Source: an uncultured Eubacteriales bacterium
GTDB taxonomy: Bacteria > Bacillota > Clostridia > Oscillospirales > Acutalibacteraceae
Reading direction: 5' to 3'
DNA: 64,000 nucleotides
Assembly: GCA_934457115.1 (NCBI GenBank)
Contig: CAKSHI010000008.1
Coordinates: 5,298 to 69,297 of the forward strand
The first letter of the stretch is position 1; each line of letters begins with the position of its first letter. Under the pieces are notes generated by a model. That model was not told where the DNA came from and did no database searches. It saw only the letters and a list, made by a program, of their open reading frames with translations. Position numbers and translations under genes: made by a program. Of this stretch, positions 50,277 to 59,099 are shown one piece after another.

Positions 50277-51548
50277 ATGTTTGTAGATATTGTAAAAATA
50301 AAAATTAAAGCCGGAGACGGCGGCAATGGAGCAGTATCATTTCATAGAGAGAAATATGTTGCTTCGGGCGGACCGGACGGCGGTGACGGCGGCAAAGGCG
50401 GAGATATAGTCTTTGTTGCGGATGATAACTTATCAACTTTGGCGGACTTTAGATACAAAAGAAAATATGTGGCAAAAGACGGCGAAAGAGGAAAAGCAGG
50501 CCGTTGCTATGGAAAAAGTGCAGAAAATCTTATTATAAGGGTTCCAAAAGGCACTATAATTAAGGATGCGGAAACCGATAGAATTATAGCGGATATTTCG
50601 TCAAATGAGCCTGTAGTTGTTGCCAAAGGAGGCAAGGGCGGCTGGGGCAATACTCATTTTGCTACTTCTACCCGTCAAACTCCAAGATTTTCAAAACCCG
50701 GCAATCCGGGCGAGGAAATGGAAGTAAAGCTTGAACTTAAACTATTGGCAGATGTTGGACTTGTTGGATATCCTAACGTTGGAAAATCAACATTGGTTTC
50801 AGTTGTGAGCCAAGCAAAGCCCGTTATTGCAAATTATCATTTTACTACGATTACCCCTGTTTTGGGAGTCGTACGAATGGAGGAAGGTTCGTCTTTTGTT
50901 ATGGCGGATATCCCGGGACTTATCGAGGGTGCCGGCGAAGGAGTAGGTCTTGGTCATCAATTCCTAAGGCATATTGAAAGGTGTAGAATGCTTATACACA
51001 TCGTAGATGTGTCTGCAAGTGAAGGAAGAGACCCCAAGGAAGACTTTATAACAATCAACAAAGAGCTTGAAAAGTTTAATCCTGAACTTTCTAAAAGGCC
51101 TATGATTGTAGCAGGAAATAAGTGCGACCTTGCGACAGAGGAGCAAATTGAAGAGTTTAAAAAATTTGTAGAGGAAAAAGGATATGAATTTTTCCCAATT
51201 ATGGCGGCTATAAGGTATGATGTGGACCCTCTTTTAAAGAGAACTCAAGAAATGTTAAGTAAACTTCCTCCTGTCATTCGCTATGAGGCCGAACCTGCGC
51301 CTATTGAGGAAATTAATAAGGGTAACGACAGGTCAGTCAAGATTACAAAACAAGATGGAGTTTATTTTGTGGAGGCTAAATGGTTGTTTAAGCTATTGAG
51401 CAACATTGACCTTGATGAATATGATTCTTTGAATTATTTCCAAAATGTAATTTTAAGCTCAGGGGTTATGGATGAGCTTAGAAAAGCAGGAGCTAAAGAG
51501 GGAGATACTGTAAGTATCTACGATATGGAATTTGATTTTGTAGATTAG
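50277..51548 (+). CDS. obgE: GTPase Obg
   Basis: 423 residues. Obg is a 50S-assembly and stress-linked GTPase. The glycine-rich Obg fold is at the N terminus (KAGDGGNGAVSFHREKYV, GGDGGKGGDIVF). G1 is GYPNVGKST, G3 DIPGLIEGA and G4 NKCDL. A C-terminal OCT domain (about 345-423) is present, as in firmicutes. An ATG at 50223 is in frame but overlaps the rpmA terminator region, so the ATG at 50277 with AAGAGG upstream is chosen. Confidence 0.96.
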   Translation: MFVDIVKIKIKAGDGGNGAVSFHREKYVASGGPDGGDGGKGGDIVFVADDNLSTLADFRYKRKYVAKDGERGKAGRCYGKSAENLIIRVPKGTIIKDAETDRIIADISSNEPVVVAKGGKGGWGNTHFATSTRQTPRFSKPGNPGEEMEVKLELKLLADVGLVGYPNVGKSTLVSVVSQAKPVIANYHFTTITPVLGVVRMEEGSSFVMADIPGLIEGAGEGVGLGHQFLRHIERCRMLIHIVDVSASEGRDPKEDFITINKELEKFNPELSKRPMIVAGNKCDLATEEQIEEFKKFVEEKGYEFFPIMAAIRYDVDPLLKRTQEMLSKLPPVIRYEAEPAPIEEINKGNDRSVKITKQDGVYFVEAKWLFKLLSNIDLDEYDSLNYFQNVILSSGVMDELRKAGAKEGDTVSIYDMEFDFVD

Positions 51549-51559
51549 AGGGATAAGCT

Positions 51560-51964
51560 TTGAATATATCAAAAGACCATGAATACAACTTAAAAGAAAT
51601 AAGTCCCCTTACTTTGGCTTTTTTGGGAGATGGAGTTTTTGATATTTTGGTAAGAGAGTACTTAGTTTCAAACAATAAGTCAAATGTTGGGGTTCTCAAT
51701 AATCTTAAGGTTTCTTACGTATGTGCCAAGTCCCAAGCGAAAGCGATAGACTATATACTCGAAGACCTTACAGAGGAAGAAATAGCAGTATTTAAAAGAG
51801 GAAGAAATGCCAAGGTTTCGAGTATACCTAAAAGCTCAAGTGTTGTCGAATATCATAAGGCAACGGGACTTGAAGCACTTTTTGGTTACGTATATTTAAA
51901 AGGAGATTGTAAAAGACTAAACCAAATATTTAATCTTTGTATAAAATGCTACTTAGAAAGCTGA
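51560..51964 (+). CDS. mrnC: Mini-ribonuclease III
   Basis: 134 residues from TTG behind GAGGGATAAGC. A dimeric RNase III-like enzyme lacking the dsRNA-binding domain, which matures 23S rRNA in Bacillus. It shows LAFLGDGVFDILVREYL, with the catalytic acidic residues, then SVVEYHKATGLEALFGYVYL. It follows obgE, 11 bases downstream. YitT starts 17 bases after its stop. Confidence 0.95.
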   Translation: MNISKDHEYNLKEISPLTLAFLGDGVFDILVREYLVSNNKSNVGVLNNLKVSYVCAKSQAKAIDYILEDLTEEEIAVFKRGRNAKVSSIPKSSSVVEYHKATGLEALFGYVYLKGDCKRLNQIFNLCIKCYLES

Positions 51965-51981
51965 ATATGGGGGTAATTGAA

Positions 51982-52851
51982 TTGGCATACAAAACAAAAA
52001 ATATTAATAAGTTAATAGTGGACATTATCTTTTTTTTTATAGGAAGTTTTATATTTGCCGTTTCTATAAATGTATTTTTATCACCTAATAATATAGTTCC
52101 TTCAGGTTTAACGGGTGTTTCGACTATGATAAACTACTTGTTTGGATTACCTATTGGAATTATGACCATAATTCTTAACATCCCTCTTTTTATATGGGGG
52201 ATAATAGAAACAGGCTATGCATCAATTGCTAAAACTATGGTTGCGACTGTAATGTCTTCTGCGGCTGTCGATATTACTAAACCCTTTTTGCCGCAATATA
52301 AGGGAGATCTTTTACTTGCGTGTTTGTTTGGCGGAGCCTTGTGCGGTATAGGCTTAGGACTTGTTTTTGCAAGAGGAGGCACTACGGGTGGAACAGATCT
52401 AATAGCTTCTCTTACATCGCACTACATAAGATCTATGTCGATAGGAAATTTAATACTGATGATAAATCTTGTGATAGTCTTAACGTCGGCACTTATTTAT
52501 AAAAACCTTGAAAGCCCAATGTATGCTGTTATTTTTATATTTGTATCGACAAAAATAATTGATAATGTTCTATATGGTATCAATAGAGGCATGGGCAAGA
52601 CAATGTTTATAATTTCAGATAAACATGAGGAAATCGCCAAGAAAATTATGAGTGACATAGGCCGTGGAGTTACTGCTATAAAATCAAGGGGAGTATATAG
52701 CAACAAAGAAGGAGAAATGCTTATGTGTGCTGTCGATAGACACCAAGTATATAAAACCTATGACATAATACATTCAATAGATCCTAATGCCTTTATTATT
52801 GTAGGTGCTATGGGTGAGATTGTAGGCAGAGGTTTTGAAAATAAAGATTGA
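51982..52851 (+). CDS. YitT-family membrane protein (DUF161/DUF2179)
   Basis: 289 residues. Five or so membrane segments form the YitT domain, with LSPNNIVPSGLTGVSTM and FARGGTTGGTDLIA. The C-terminal soluble DUF2179 domain (about 215-289) reads VTAIKSRGVYSNKEGEML and IDPNAFIIVGAMGEIVGRGF. The transported solute is unknown. The ORF opens at 51937, inside mrnC, but GGGGG at 51969-51973 points to the TTG at 51982. Confidence 0.9.
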   Translation: MAYKTKNINKLIVDIIFFFIGSFIFAVSINVFLSPNNIVPSGLTGVSTMINYLFGLPIGIMTIILNIPLFIWGIIETGYASIAKTMVATVMSSAAVDITKPFLPQYKGDLLLACLFGGALCGIGLGLVFARGGTTGGTDLIASLTSHYIRSMSIGNLILMINLVIVLTSALIYKNLESPMYAVIFIFVSTKIIDNVLYGINRGMGKTMFIISDKHEEIAKKIMSDIGRGVTAIKSRGVYSNKEGEMLMCAVDRHQVYKTYDIIHSIDPNAFIIVGAMGEIVGRGFENKD

Positions 52852-52864
52852 TAAGGAGTATACT

Positions 52865-54139
52865 ATGAAATTAAAACTGATAAACCCCATATCAATGCTC
52901 ATTAATTCGTTAATATATATAGTGGTTGGTATTTTATTTATATGTTTTTCAAATATAGGATTGGAAATACTGGTATTTATTTGTGAAATTATAATTCTAT
53001 TGGTGGGTGCTTTGATGGCAGGCTCTGCTATATTTGCAAAAGGTAACGCAAGGTGGCCATCTTTAGTGGGAGGTATACTTTTACTGAGTGCCGGGGCACT
53101 TATGCTCTTTGAAAAGGAGCTTCTAGGTTATTCTCTTGCGTTTTTTGCGGGAATTTGGGCGTTTATCAATTTCTTTTGGAGGATGGCTCTTTGCATACAA
53201 CTGCATAAAAATCATGATAATGGGTTTTGGAGATCCACCTTTGACTGCTTAGTTTCGCTTATTTTTGCAATACTATTTTTATTTAATCCCGTGGGGAATG
53301 TAGGTATCCTTGCTATATTAATCGGGGCATACTTAATAATTCACGGCGCCGCAACATTTGCCGATTTTATAAGAGAAATTTTAAAATGGGATATAGATGG
53401 CAAACATATTAAACATCACATACACTGGTCTGCACCTGTATTATTTACTGCATTTATACCAAAGAGAATTGTTGAAAAAATAAATAAGGCATTGGAGTCA
53501 AACGAGGCTATCCCAGAGGTGATAGAAACTCAAAAATTTGATGGGGAAGAAATTGAGACAAAACTGGAAGTATTTATACATATTTCCCCAAATGTTGCTA
53601 TGGGATTTGGCCATTGCGATATATGCTTTGATGGAGTTGTATATTCCTATGGCACGTATGATGAAAGCACATATAAATTAAATGGAGTTGTTTGTGACGG
53701 CGTATTAGCTAAAATGCCTGTTCAAAGGTATATAGATCATTGTATAAAGGTCAGTAAAGAACATATAGTGGCATTTTCTATTTACTTATCTAAAGAACAA
53801 GAGGAAAGTTTGAGGGCAACCTTAAACGAGATGAATCAAAATTTGGTAAGATGGAAATGTCCTGCAGAGGAAACGAAATCCAACGATTGCAGTGACTATG
53901 CGAGTGGATTTTACTATGCTACGGGTGCCGAATTTTATAAATTTAAAAAAGGTAGATTTAAAACATATTTTGTAGTTAGCACAAATTGTGTTATGCTTGC
54001 CGATACGATTATAAAGGCCGCCGGCATAAACGGGATAAAAATGAACGGCATAGTAACTCCCGGCTCATATCTTGCATTTTTAAATGAACAGTTTTCCAGG
54101 AAAAACACCATAGTTGTAAAGAGGAGAATATTGGTTTAG
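52865..54139 (+). CDS. DUF308 (HdeD-like) membrane domain fused to a probable permuted papain-fold domain
   Basis: 424 residues. The first 170 carry about six hydrophobic segments arranged as in HdeD/DUF308 membrane proteins. Residues 235-424 form a soluble domain with H250 in MGFGHCDICFDGVVYSYG and C375 in VVSTNCVMLADTII. A His first and a Cys later is the order expected in circularly permuted NlpC/P60-like (YiiX/LRAT type) enzymes, which act as amidases, acyltransferases or lipid hydrolases. ATG 52865 is preferred over the frame opening at 52835 because AAGGAG precedes it. Both assignments rest on pattern. It ends the obgE-mrnC-yitT transcript, with a terminator downstream. Confidence 0.6.
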   Translation: MKLKLINPISMLINSLIYIVVGILFICFSNIGLEILVFICEIIILLVGALMAGSAIFAKGNARWPSLVGGILLLSAGALMLFEKELLGYSLAFFAGIWAFINFFWRMALCIQLHKNHDNGFWRSTFDCLVSLIFAILFLFNPVGNVGILAILIGAYLIIHGAATFADFIREILKWDIDGKHIKHHIHWSAPVLFTAFIPKRIVEKINKALESNEAIPEVIETQKFDGEEIETKLEVFIHISPNVAMGFGHCDICFDGVVYSYGTYDESTYKLNGVVCDGVLAKMPVQRYIDHCIKVSKEHIVAFSIYLSKEQEESLRATLNEMNQNLVRWKCPAEETKSNDCSDYASGFYYATGAEFYKFKKGRFKTYFVVSTNCVMLADTIIKAAGINGIKMNGIVTPGSYLAFLNEQFSRKNTIVVKRRILV

Positions 54140-54178
54140 GCTAAAATTAGTACTTTTTGTTGTATTAATTTTATTGGC

Positions 54179-54218
54179 AAAACGCACATCTAAATTTTAT
54201 TTAGGTGTGCGTTTTTAT
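54179..54218 (+). terminator. Terminator after the DUF308 fusion gene
   Basis: AAAACGCACA pairs with TGTGCGTTTT, extended by CTAAAT/ATTTAG inside, and is followed by TTTATAT. Confidence 0.8.
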
Positions 54219-54340
54219 ATGTAAATATAAAAATAATTTTTTGACAGCATTTCCAACAAATTTTTTGTACAAGTTAATTTACATAATATTATAGGCGATA
54301 TTGAGGAAGATTAATTTTATAAAGAAGTTGAGGTGATGTT

Positions 54341-55576
54341 GTGAAAAGGTATAAGAAATCAAAACGAATAAACATAAAAAATTTTTTTAAGGGTTTTTCA
54401 ATACTGTCTTTGGTATGTAGTATAAGTATAATGCTTTGTTCGGCGACTATATACTATAAATTTCCAAACGAGTTTAAGGCGACATCAAATGAAAATTTTA
54501 CATTTGAGTCTATTGTGCCCATTATGGCGAAAACCGACACGGCAAAGGAGAGTATAGAAACCGAGTCTAAAACCAATAGGTGTAAAAATTGCACTGCAAA
54601 CATCAAACTTTTGAATATTATTCCCGTCAAGGATGTAAATATTGAGATTGTAGATAAGACTAAATTAATTCCATGCGGAAATCCGTTTGGGGTAAAGATT
54701 TTTACACAAGGAGTAATGATAGTTGGGATATCAGATATTAAAACAGACGATGCAGTTGTAAACCCTGCTAAAGCTGCGGGACTTAAAAAGGGAGATATTA
54801 TCCTTAGTATTAACAGCCAAGAGGTTGAAAGTAATGAGGATATACTTAATATAGTAAAACAAAGTGAAGGAAATCAACTTAGTATAAACGTTAGAAGAAA
54901 TAATTTGGTATTTGACGTAAAATTAACTCCGGTCAAATCTTCATTAGACCAAACATATAAGGTTGGTTTATGGGTAAGGGACAGTTCAGCAGGTATAGGC
55001 ACAATGACGTTTTTTGATCCAAACACAAATACTTTTGCGGGTTTAGGCCACGGTATTTGTGATATAGATACGGGTGAATTGTTGCCTCTTTCTCACGGCG
55101 ATATTATGAGAGCGGATATTAATGGAGTTATTAAAGGGGAAAAGGGCTCTCCCGGGGAATTAAGAGGTTGTTTTACAAATAATGAGGTTATAGGGACTCT
55201 TAAATCAAACAGTTTTGCAGGAGTCAAGGGGGTACTTAACGATTGCCCTACTAATAACGCTCCATTAGATATCGCAATGAAGCAAGAAGTAAAAGAGGGA
55301 CAAGCTAAAATACTAACAACGGTATCACAAGATGGCCCTAAGTACTATGATATAGAGATATTAAGCATCAACTATAATGAAAACCTTCCAAGTAAAAACA
55401 TGGTAATTTCTATAACTGATGAAGAATTGCTTGAAATTACGGGTGGAATAGTACAGGGAATGTCAGGCAGTCCAATAATACAAAATGAAAAAATTGTTGG
55501 AGCAGTTACCCATGTATTTGTAAACGAGCCTAAAAAGGGATATGGCATATTTATTGAGAACATGCTTAGCAATTAA
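54341..55576 (+). CDS. spoIVB: SpoIVB signal protease
   Basis: 411 residues from GTG behind GAGGTGATGTT. SpoIVB is made in the forespore, crosses into the space between the membranes and cleaves SpoIVFA, which activates pro-SigK processing. A membrane anchor (about 20-42) is followed by a PDZ domain (AAGLKKGDIILSINSQEVESNED). The S55 peptidase then shows GLGHGICDIDTG, with the catalytic His near residue 237, and QGMSGSPIIQ, with the Ser near 375. It sits directly before spo0A, the conserved order in clostridia and bacilli. Confidence 0.96.
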   Translation: MKRYKKSKRINIKNFFKGFSILSLVCSISIMLCSATIYYKFPNEFKATSNENFTFESIVPIMAKTDTAKESIETESKTNRCKNCTANIKLLNIIPVKDVNIEIVDKTKLIPCGNPFGVKIFTQGVMIVGISDIKTDDAVVNPAKAAGLKKGDIILSINSQEVESNEDILNIVKQSEGNQLSINVRRNNLVFDVKLTPVKSSLDQTYKVGLWVRDSSAGIGTMTFFDPNTNTFAGLGHGICDIDTGELLPLSHGDIMRADINGVIKGEKGSPGELRGCFTNNEVIGTLKSNSFAGVKGVLNDCPTNNAPLDIAMKQEVKEGQAKILTTVSQDGPKYYDIEILSINYNENLPSKNMVISITDEELLEITGGIVQGMSGSPIIQNEKIVGAVTHVFVNEPKKGYGIFIENMLSN

Positions 55577-55610
55577 CTTAAAGTTACGTTTACAAGAAAA
55601 TTGAATAATT

Positions 55611-55660
55611 ATAATTAAAGCTGAGGAATGATAATTATTTTCTCAGCTTTAATTATGTAT
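55611..55660. terminator. Bidirectional hairpin after spoIVB
   Basis: A 15-bp perfect inverted repeat, ATAATTAAAGCTGAG (55611-55625) with CTCAGCTTTAATTAT (55642-55656). It separates spoIVB from spo0A, so spo0A needs its own promoter. The T tract is moderate. Confidence 0.65.
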
Positions 55661-55798
55661 TTTAAGTTTTGCTTTAATTGATTTATTGAAGAATAGACAG
55701 TATATTCAGTTTATAGTAAAAATATTAAAATAATACACTTGATATTGAGGTTATTTTTTGGCAAAATAGAGAATATGTAAAAAACTGGTAATTGTCTA

Positions 55799-55827
55799 TT
55801 TACATATTTACCAATATATGGTATTAT
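55799..55827 (+). promoter_or_regulatory. Possible promoter of spo0A
   Basis: TTTACA (55799-55804) and TATTAT (55822-55827) lie 17 bp apart, about 35 bases before the ATG. The 200 bases upstream are AT-rich. I could not identify a SigH promoter or a clear 0A box with confidence. Confidence 0.4.
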
Positions 55828-55862
55828 AATATCAATGAAATACATAAGCCGGAGGAATAAAC

Positions 55863-56651
55863 ATGGAAAATAAATTAAAAGTTTTGATTGCAGAAAATTG
55901 TGAAGAATTTAGTAAAGAAAGCAATGATATATTGAATCAATATGGATTGGAACCAATATTTGCTCCAAAGGATGGATTTAAGGTTTTAGAGATTATAGAG
56001 GAAATACGCCCTGATGTTGTATTAATAGATTTGTTTATGCCCCAAATTGATGCAATAGGGGTTATGAAGCACATAAGTAATAATTCAAAGGTCAAAAAAC
56101 CTATATTTATTGTATTATCAAACTTTGATAGTCCAAGAATTGAAAAGGAAGCATTAGGTGAGGGTGCGGATTACTTTGTAATAAAACCGTTTAACACTAA
56201 AGATCTATGCGAGAGAATTATTAAATTAAATGAAGAGAAAAATATAAGTAAGAAGGCGAAAATAGCTATGTATTCAATAAATGACCTTTCAAATGGCGAT
56301 ATAGAAGTCAAGGTAACTGAAATTTTACATCAAATAGGAGTGCCTGCCCACATAAAAGGATATCATTATTTAAGAAATTCAATTATAATGTCAGTTGAGA
56401 ATCCTGACATTATAAATGCAGTCACAAAGCAATTATATCCTTCAGTTGCTAAAGAATTCAACACTACATCATCAAGAGTTGAAAGAGCTATAAGACACGC
56501 AATTGAAGTGGCTTGGGATAGGGGAGATGTCGATATACTAAATTCCTATTTCGGATACACAATCCATAATGGGAGAGGAAAACCAACCAACTCCGAATTC
56601 ATTGCCATGATTAGTGATAAATTGCGTCTACAACTTAAAACAGCTTGCTAA
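55863..56651 (+). CDS. spo0A: Sporulation master regulator Spo0A
   Basis: 262 residues. The N-terminal receiver has the phosphoacceptor D56 in VVLIDLFMP, a Ser in VLSNF, and the Lys in IKPF. The C-terminal DNA-binding domain shows GVPAHIKGYHYLR, TTSSRVERAIRHAIEVAWDRGD, and SEFIAMISDKLRL, nearly canonical. One oddity is that the acidic pair at the receiver's N terminus is A-E-N-C (E11, N12) instead of the usual A-D-D-N, so one magnesium-binding Asp is Asn. The ATG follows CCGGAGGAATAAAC. A terminator follows. Confidence 0.96.
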   Translation: MENKLKVLIAENCEEFSKESNDILNQYGLEPIFAPKDGFKVLEIIEEIRPDVVLIDLFMPQIDAIGVMKHISNNSKVKKPIFIVLSNFDSPRIEKEALGEGADYFVIKPFNTKDLCERIIKLNEEKNISKKAKIAMYSINDLSNGDIEVKVTEILHQIGVPAHIKGYHYLRNSIIMSVENPDIINAVTKQLYPSVAKEFNTTSSRVERAIRHAIEVAWDRGDVDILNSYFGYTIHNGRGKPTNSEFIAMISDKLRLQLKTAC

Positions 56652-56704
56652 TAACTATATAATAACTCCAATATATATTACATATAACCTCAAATAACGG
56701 CTTA

Positions 56705-56737
56705 GGCTTTCGCTATTGTAATGGCGAAGGCCTTTTG
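56705..56737 (+). terminator. Terminator of spo0A
   Basis: GGCTTTCGC (56705-56713) pairs with GCGAAGGCC (56724-56732), one G-T pair, followed by TTTTGCT. Confidence 0.7.
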
Positions 56738-56756
56738 CTATATAACAAAGAAACAC

Positions 56757-56808
56757 CCATTTATGGTTTATTTTTAATTTAAAAATAAGCCTACAAATAG
56801 GTGTTGTG
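56757..56808 (-). terminator. Terminator of the DUF1540 gene
   Basis: Minus-strand AACACCTATTT pairs with AAATGGGTGTT, and an inner stem TTATTTTT/AAAAATAA extends it. TTTCTTTG follows on the minus strand. Confidence 0.55.
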
Positions 56809-56837
56809 TATTAATTTAAATTGATTTTAACTCTGAC

Positions 56838-57002
56838 TTATTTTAATTCAAAAGATTCACAGTCTACACATTGTTTCATAGTAGGATTTTGCTCATGTGT
56901 TCCTATTTTAACTTCGTTTAGAGAGCAGTAATTTTCAGTATCACAGTGATTTCTGCATTGTTCAACGCTGCATTTGATAGAAGAGTTATAATTCTTATTC
57001 AT
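56838..57002 (-). CDS. DUF1540-type cysteine-rich peptide
   Basis: 54 residues. The frame starts with MNKNYNSSIKCSVEQCRNH and ends with CVDCESFELK. The cysteines (IKCSVEQCRNHCDTENYCSL in the first half, QCVDCESF in the second) and the VKIGTHE strand match the DUF1540 pattern, thought to be a small metal-binding module of clostridia. The minus-strand sequence upstream of the ATG reads AGTATGAGGTGTATTGAA, with GAGGTG as ribosome site. It stands alone between spo0A and htrA. The function is unknown. Confidence 0.8.
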   Translation of the reverse strand: MNKNYNSSIKCSVEQCRNHCDTENYCSLNEVKIGTHEQNPTMKQCVDCESFELK

Positions 57003-57108
57003 TTCAATACACCTCATACTTAATTTTATTAAATTTTGCCGGGGTTACTAGCCGACTTTATTATTATCTTCACAATAAAATTAAATATTCACTATGGAAA
57101 TTTTTTAT

Positions 57109-58479
57109 TTAAAAAGAAGGTTTGTATTCTTGTAGTGTAAGGTCGATGTCCATTTGTTGACCGTTTCTTACGACTGTAAACTTAGCATTTTCGCCTACTT
57201 TTAATTTATCTTCTATAGCTTGAAAATCAGTTGCGCTGCTGACAGCTTGAGAATTTACTGCAATAATTTTATCAGCTTGCTTGAATCCTGCACTTTCGGC
57301 AGCTGACCCGCTGTTTACCTTTGAAATATATACACCCGTATCAGTTACACCATACATAATAGCTTGCTGCATTGTTGTTACTTCTACCAATGTCATTTGA
57401 AGGTCTACTCTTCCTCTTACATACCCATAGGTGTTAAGCTCTTGAGTAATGCTTTTAACTTCATTTGAAGGGATAGCAAAACCTAAACCTTCTATACCAG
57501 TGCCGGATGATTTTGCAACAACCAATCCAATTAATTCTCCGTCTGAATTAAATAGTCCGCCACCTGAGTTTCCGGGATTTATAGCAGCATTAGTTTGAAG
57601 TAGGTTCATAACTTCGCCATCAATGCTGATATCTCTATTAAGGGAGCTTATGATACCCTCAGTAACAGTACCGCCAAGTTCACCCAACGGATTTCCTATT
57701 GCTATTGCACATTCGCCGACTTGTAACGAGTCTGAGTCACCGAATACAGCTGCAGTAAGACCTGTTGCTTCTACTTTAACTAAGGCAATATCGGTTTTGG
57801 AGTCGGTTGATATAAGTTTACCTTCAAAGGACTGACCGTTTCTTAATTTTACGGTTATTTTTTGAGCTCCGTCTATTACGTGGTTATTTGTAGCTATATA
57901 TCCGTCTGCACTTATAATTACTCCACTTCCCGCACCTTCTGTTACATATTGGCGGAACCTGCTGTCCGTTGAAGCCACTTCGGTAGTGATTTCTACTACG
58001 GAGTCGGCTACATTATTTACAACTTCGGCGACATTTGTTTTGGGAGTTTGATTACTTGAATCCTTGGTTGAGCTTGTAATTTGCAATGGATTTACTATTT
58101 TGCGTTTTGCTAAGTTATAGCCCAATACACCTCCGCCTATACCTAATATCGAGGATAAGACGATGCATACAACCAAAGTTACAATTACCATGGTTTTGGT
58201 TTTTGAACCTTTTTGTTTGTTTTCCTTAGGAGTTTCCTCAGTTTCAGGTGATGCTGGGTCCTCATTTGATATGTCTGGTTGCTCTTGTAAGTCTTCCTCC
58301 TCTGATGGAGTTTCTTTAACTTCCTCTTTGTGAGGAGTATTTAATGGTTCATTTTCTTTTGGTTTTTCTTGGGGGATTTCTTCTTCTTTTTTACGGTTTA
58401 TTATTTCGGATTCCATTTCTTTGATTTTGGCATCAATATTTTCGCTGCCTTCATTGGGTATGTTTTTCTTATCATCCAT
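57109..58479 (-). CDS. HtrA/DegP-type membrane-anchored serine protease
   Basis: 456 residues. A long acidic, Glu/Pro-rich cytoplasmic tail (1-92) precedes one membrane segment (96-118). The trypsin-like domain has H200 in ATNNHVID, D230 in SKTDIALVKV and S305 in INPGNSGGGLF. One PDZ domain (about 350-450) contains SAAESAGFKQADKIIAVNS. Such proteins degrade or refold damaged proteins outside the membrane. The ATG follows TTGGAGG. It stands alone. Which of the HtrA/HtrB/YyxA paralogues it matches is not decidable. Confidence 0.93.
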   Translation of the reverse strand: MDDKKNIPNEGSENIDAKIKEMESEIINRKKEEEIPQEKPKENEPLNTPHKEEVKETPSEEEDLQEQPDISNEDPASPETEETPKENKQKGSKTKTMVIVTLVVCIVLSSILGIGGGVLGYNLAKRKIVNPLQITSSTKDSSNQTPKTNVAEVVNNVADSVVEITTEVASTDSRFRQYVTEGAGSGVIISADGYIATNNHVIDGAQKITVKLRNGQSFEGKLISTDSKTDIALVKVEATGLTAAVFGDSDSLQVGECAIAIGNPLGELGGTVTEGIISSLNRDISIDGEVMNLLQTNAAINPGNSGGGLFNSDGELIGLVVAKSSGTGIEGLGFAIPSNEVKSITQELNTYGYVRGRVDLQMTLVEVTTMQQAIMYGVTDTGVYISKVNSGSAAESAGFKQADKIIAVNSQAVSSATDFQAIEDKLKVGENAKFTVVRNGQQMDIDLTLQEYKPSF

Positions 58480-58602
58480 GTTTTAAAACCTCCAATAATA
58501 AAATTTTTAAGAATTGATATATAAAATATCTTTAATTTTATAAAATGATTATATATAATTATTTTATAAAAATCAAATGGTAAACAAAAGGAGATATAAA
58601 AT

Positions 58603-59097
58603 TTGCAATATGTAGTTCACACATTTAAGCCTATTTATAATGAGGATTCCAAAATATTAATATTGGGTACAATGCCGTCACCAAAATCACGTGAGTATAA
58701 CTTTTATTATTCTCATCCTCAAAATCGTTTTTGGAGAATACTTGCCGATATATTAGACCAAGATTGCCCTAAAACGAATATAGAAAAAGAAGATTTTGTG
58801 TTAAGAAATCATATTGCCTTATGGGACGTACTAAAATCGTGCAATATAGAGGGTGCGGACGATAATAGTATTAAAAATCCTGAGGTTAATGATATCATGC
58901 CTATTTTGAAGTCAAGTAAGATACAAAGAATATTTACGACCGGCAGGAAAGCAACTCAATTGTATAAGAGATATTGCTTAAAGGACGTTGGATTGGAGTC
59001 CTTCTATTTACCATCGACAAGTCCTGCCAACTGCAAAAATTATAATTATGATACTCTTAAAGAGGAATACAAGGATATAATAAAATATTTAAAATAG
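58603..59097 (+). CDS. Hypoxanthine (deoxyinosine)-DNA glycosylase, UDG superfamily
   Basis: 164 residues from TTG behind AAAGGAGATATAAAAT. Members remove hypoxanthine formed by adenine deamination. The first motif is LILGTMPSPKSREYNFYYSHPQ-type (ILGTMPSPKSRE, then HPQNRFWRIL), then HIALWDVLKSCNIEGADDNSI, and the C-terminal LPSTSPAN motif. The Asn present in many uracil glycosylases is replaced, as in the HDG subfamily. It is convergent with the sensor gene, with 2 bases between the stops. Confidence 0.85.
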   Translation: MQYVVHTFKPIYNEDSKILILGTMPSPKSREYNFYYSHPQNRFWRILADILDQDCPKTNIEKEDFVLRNHIALWDVLKSCNIEGADDNSIKNPEVNDIMPILKSSKIQRIFTTGRKATQLYKRYCLKDVGLESFYLPSTSPANCKNYNYDTLKEEYKDIIKYLK

Positions 59098-59099
59098 CT

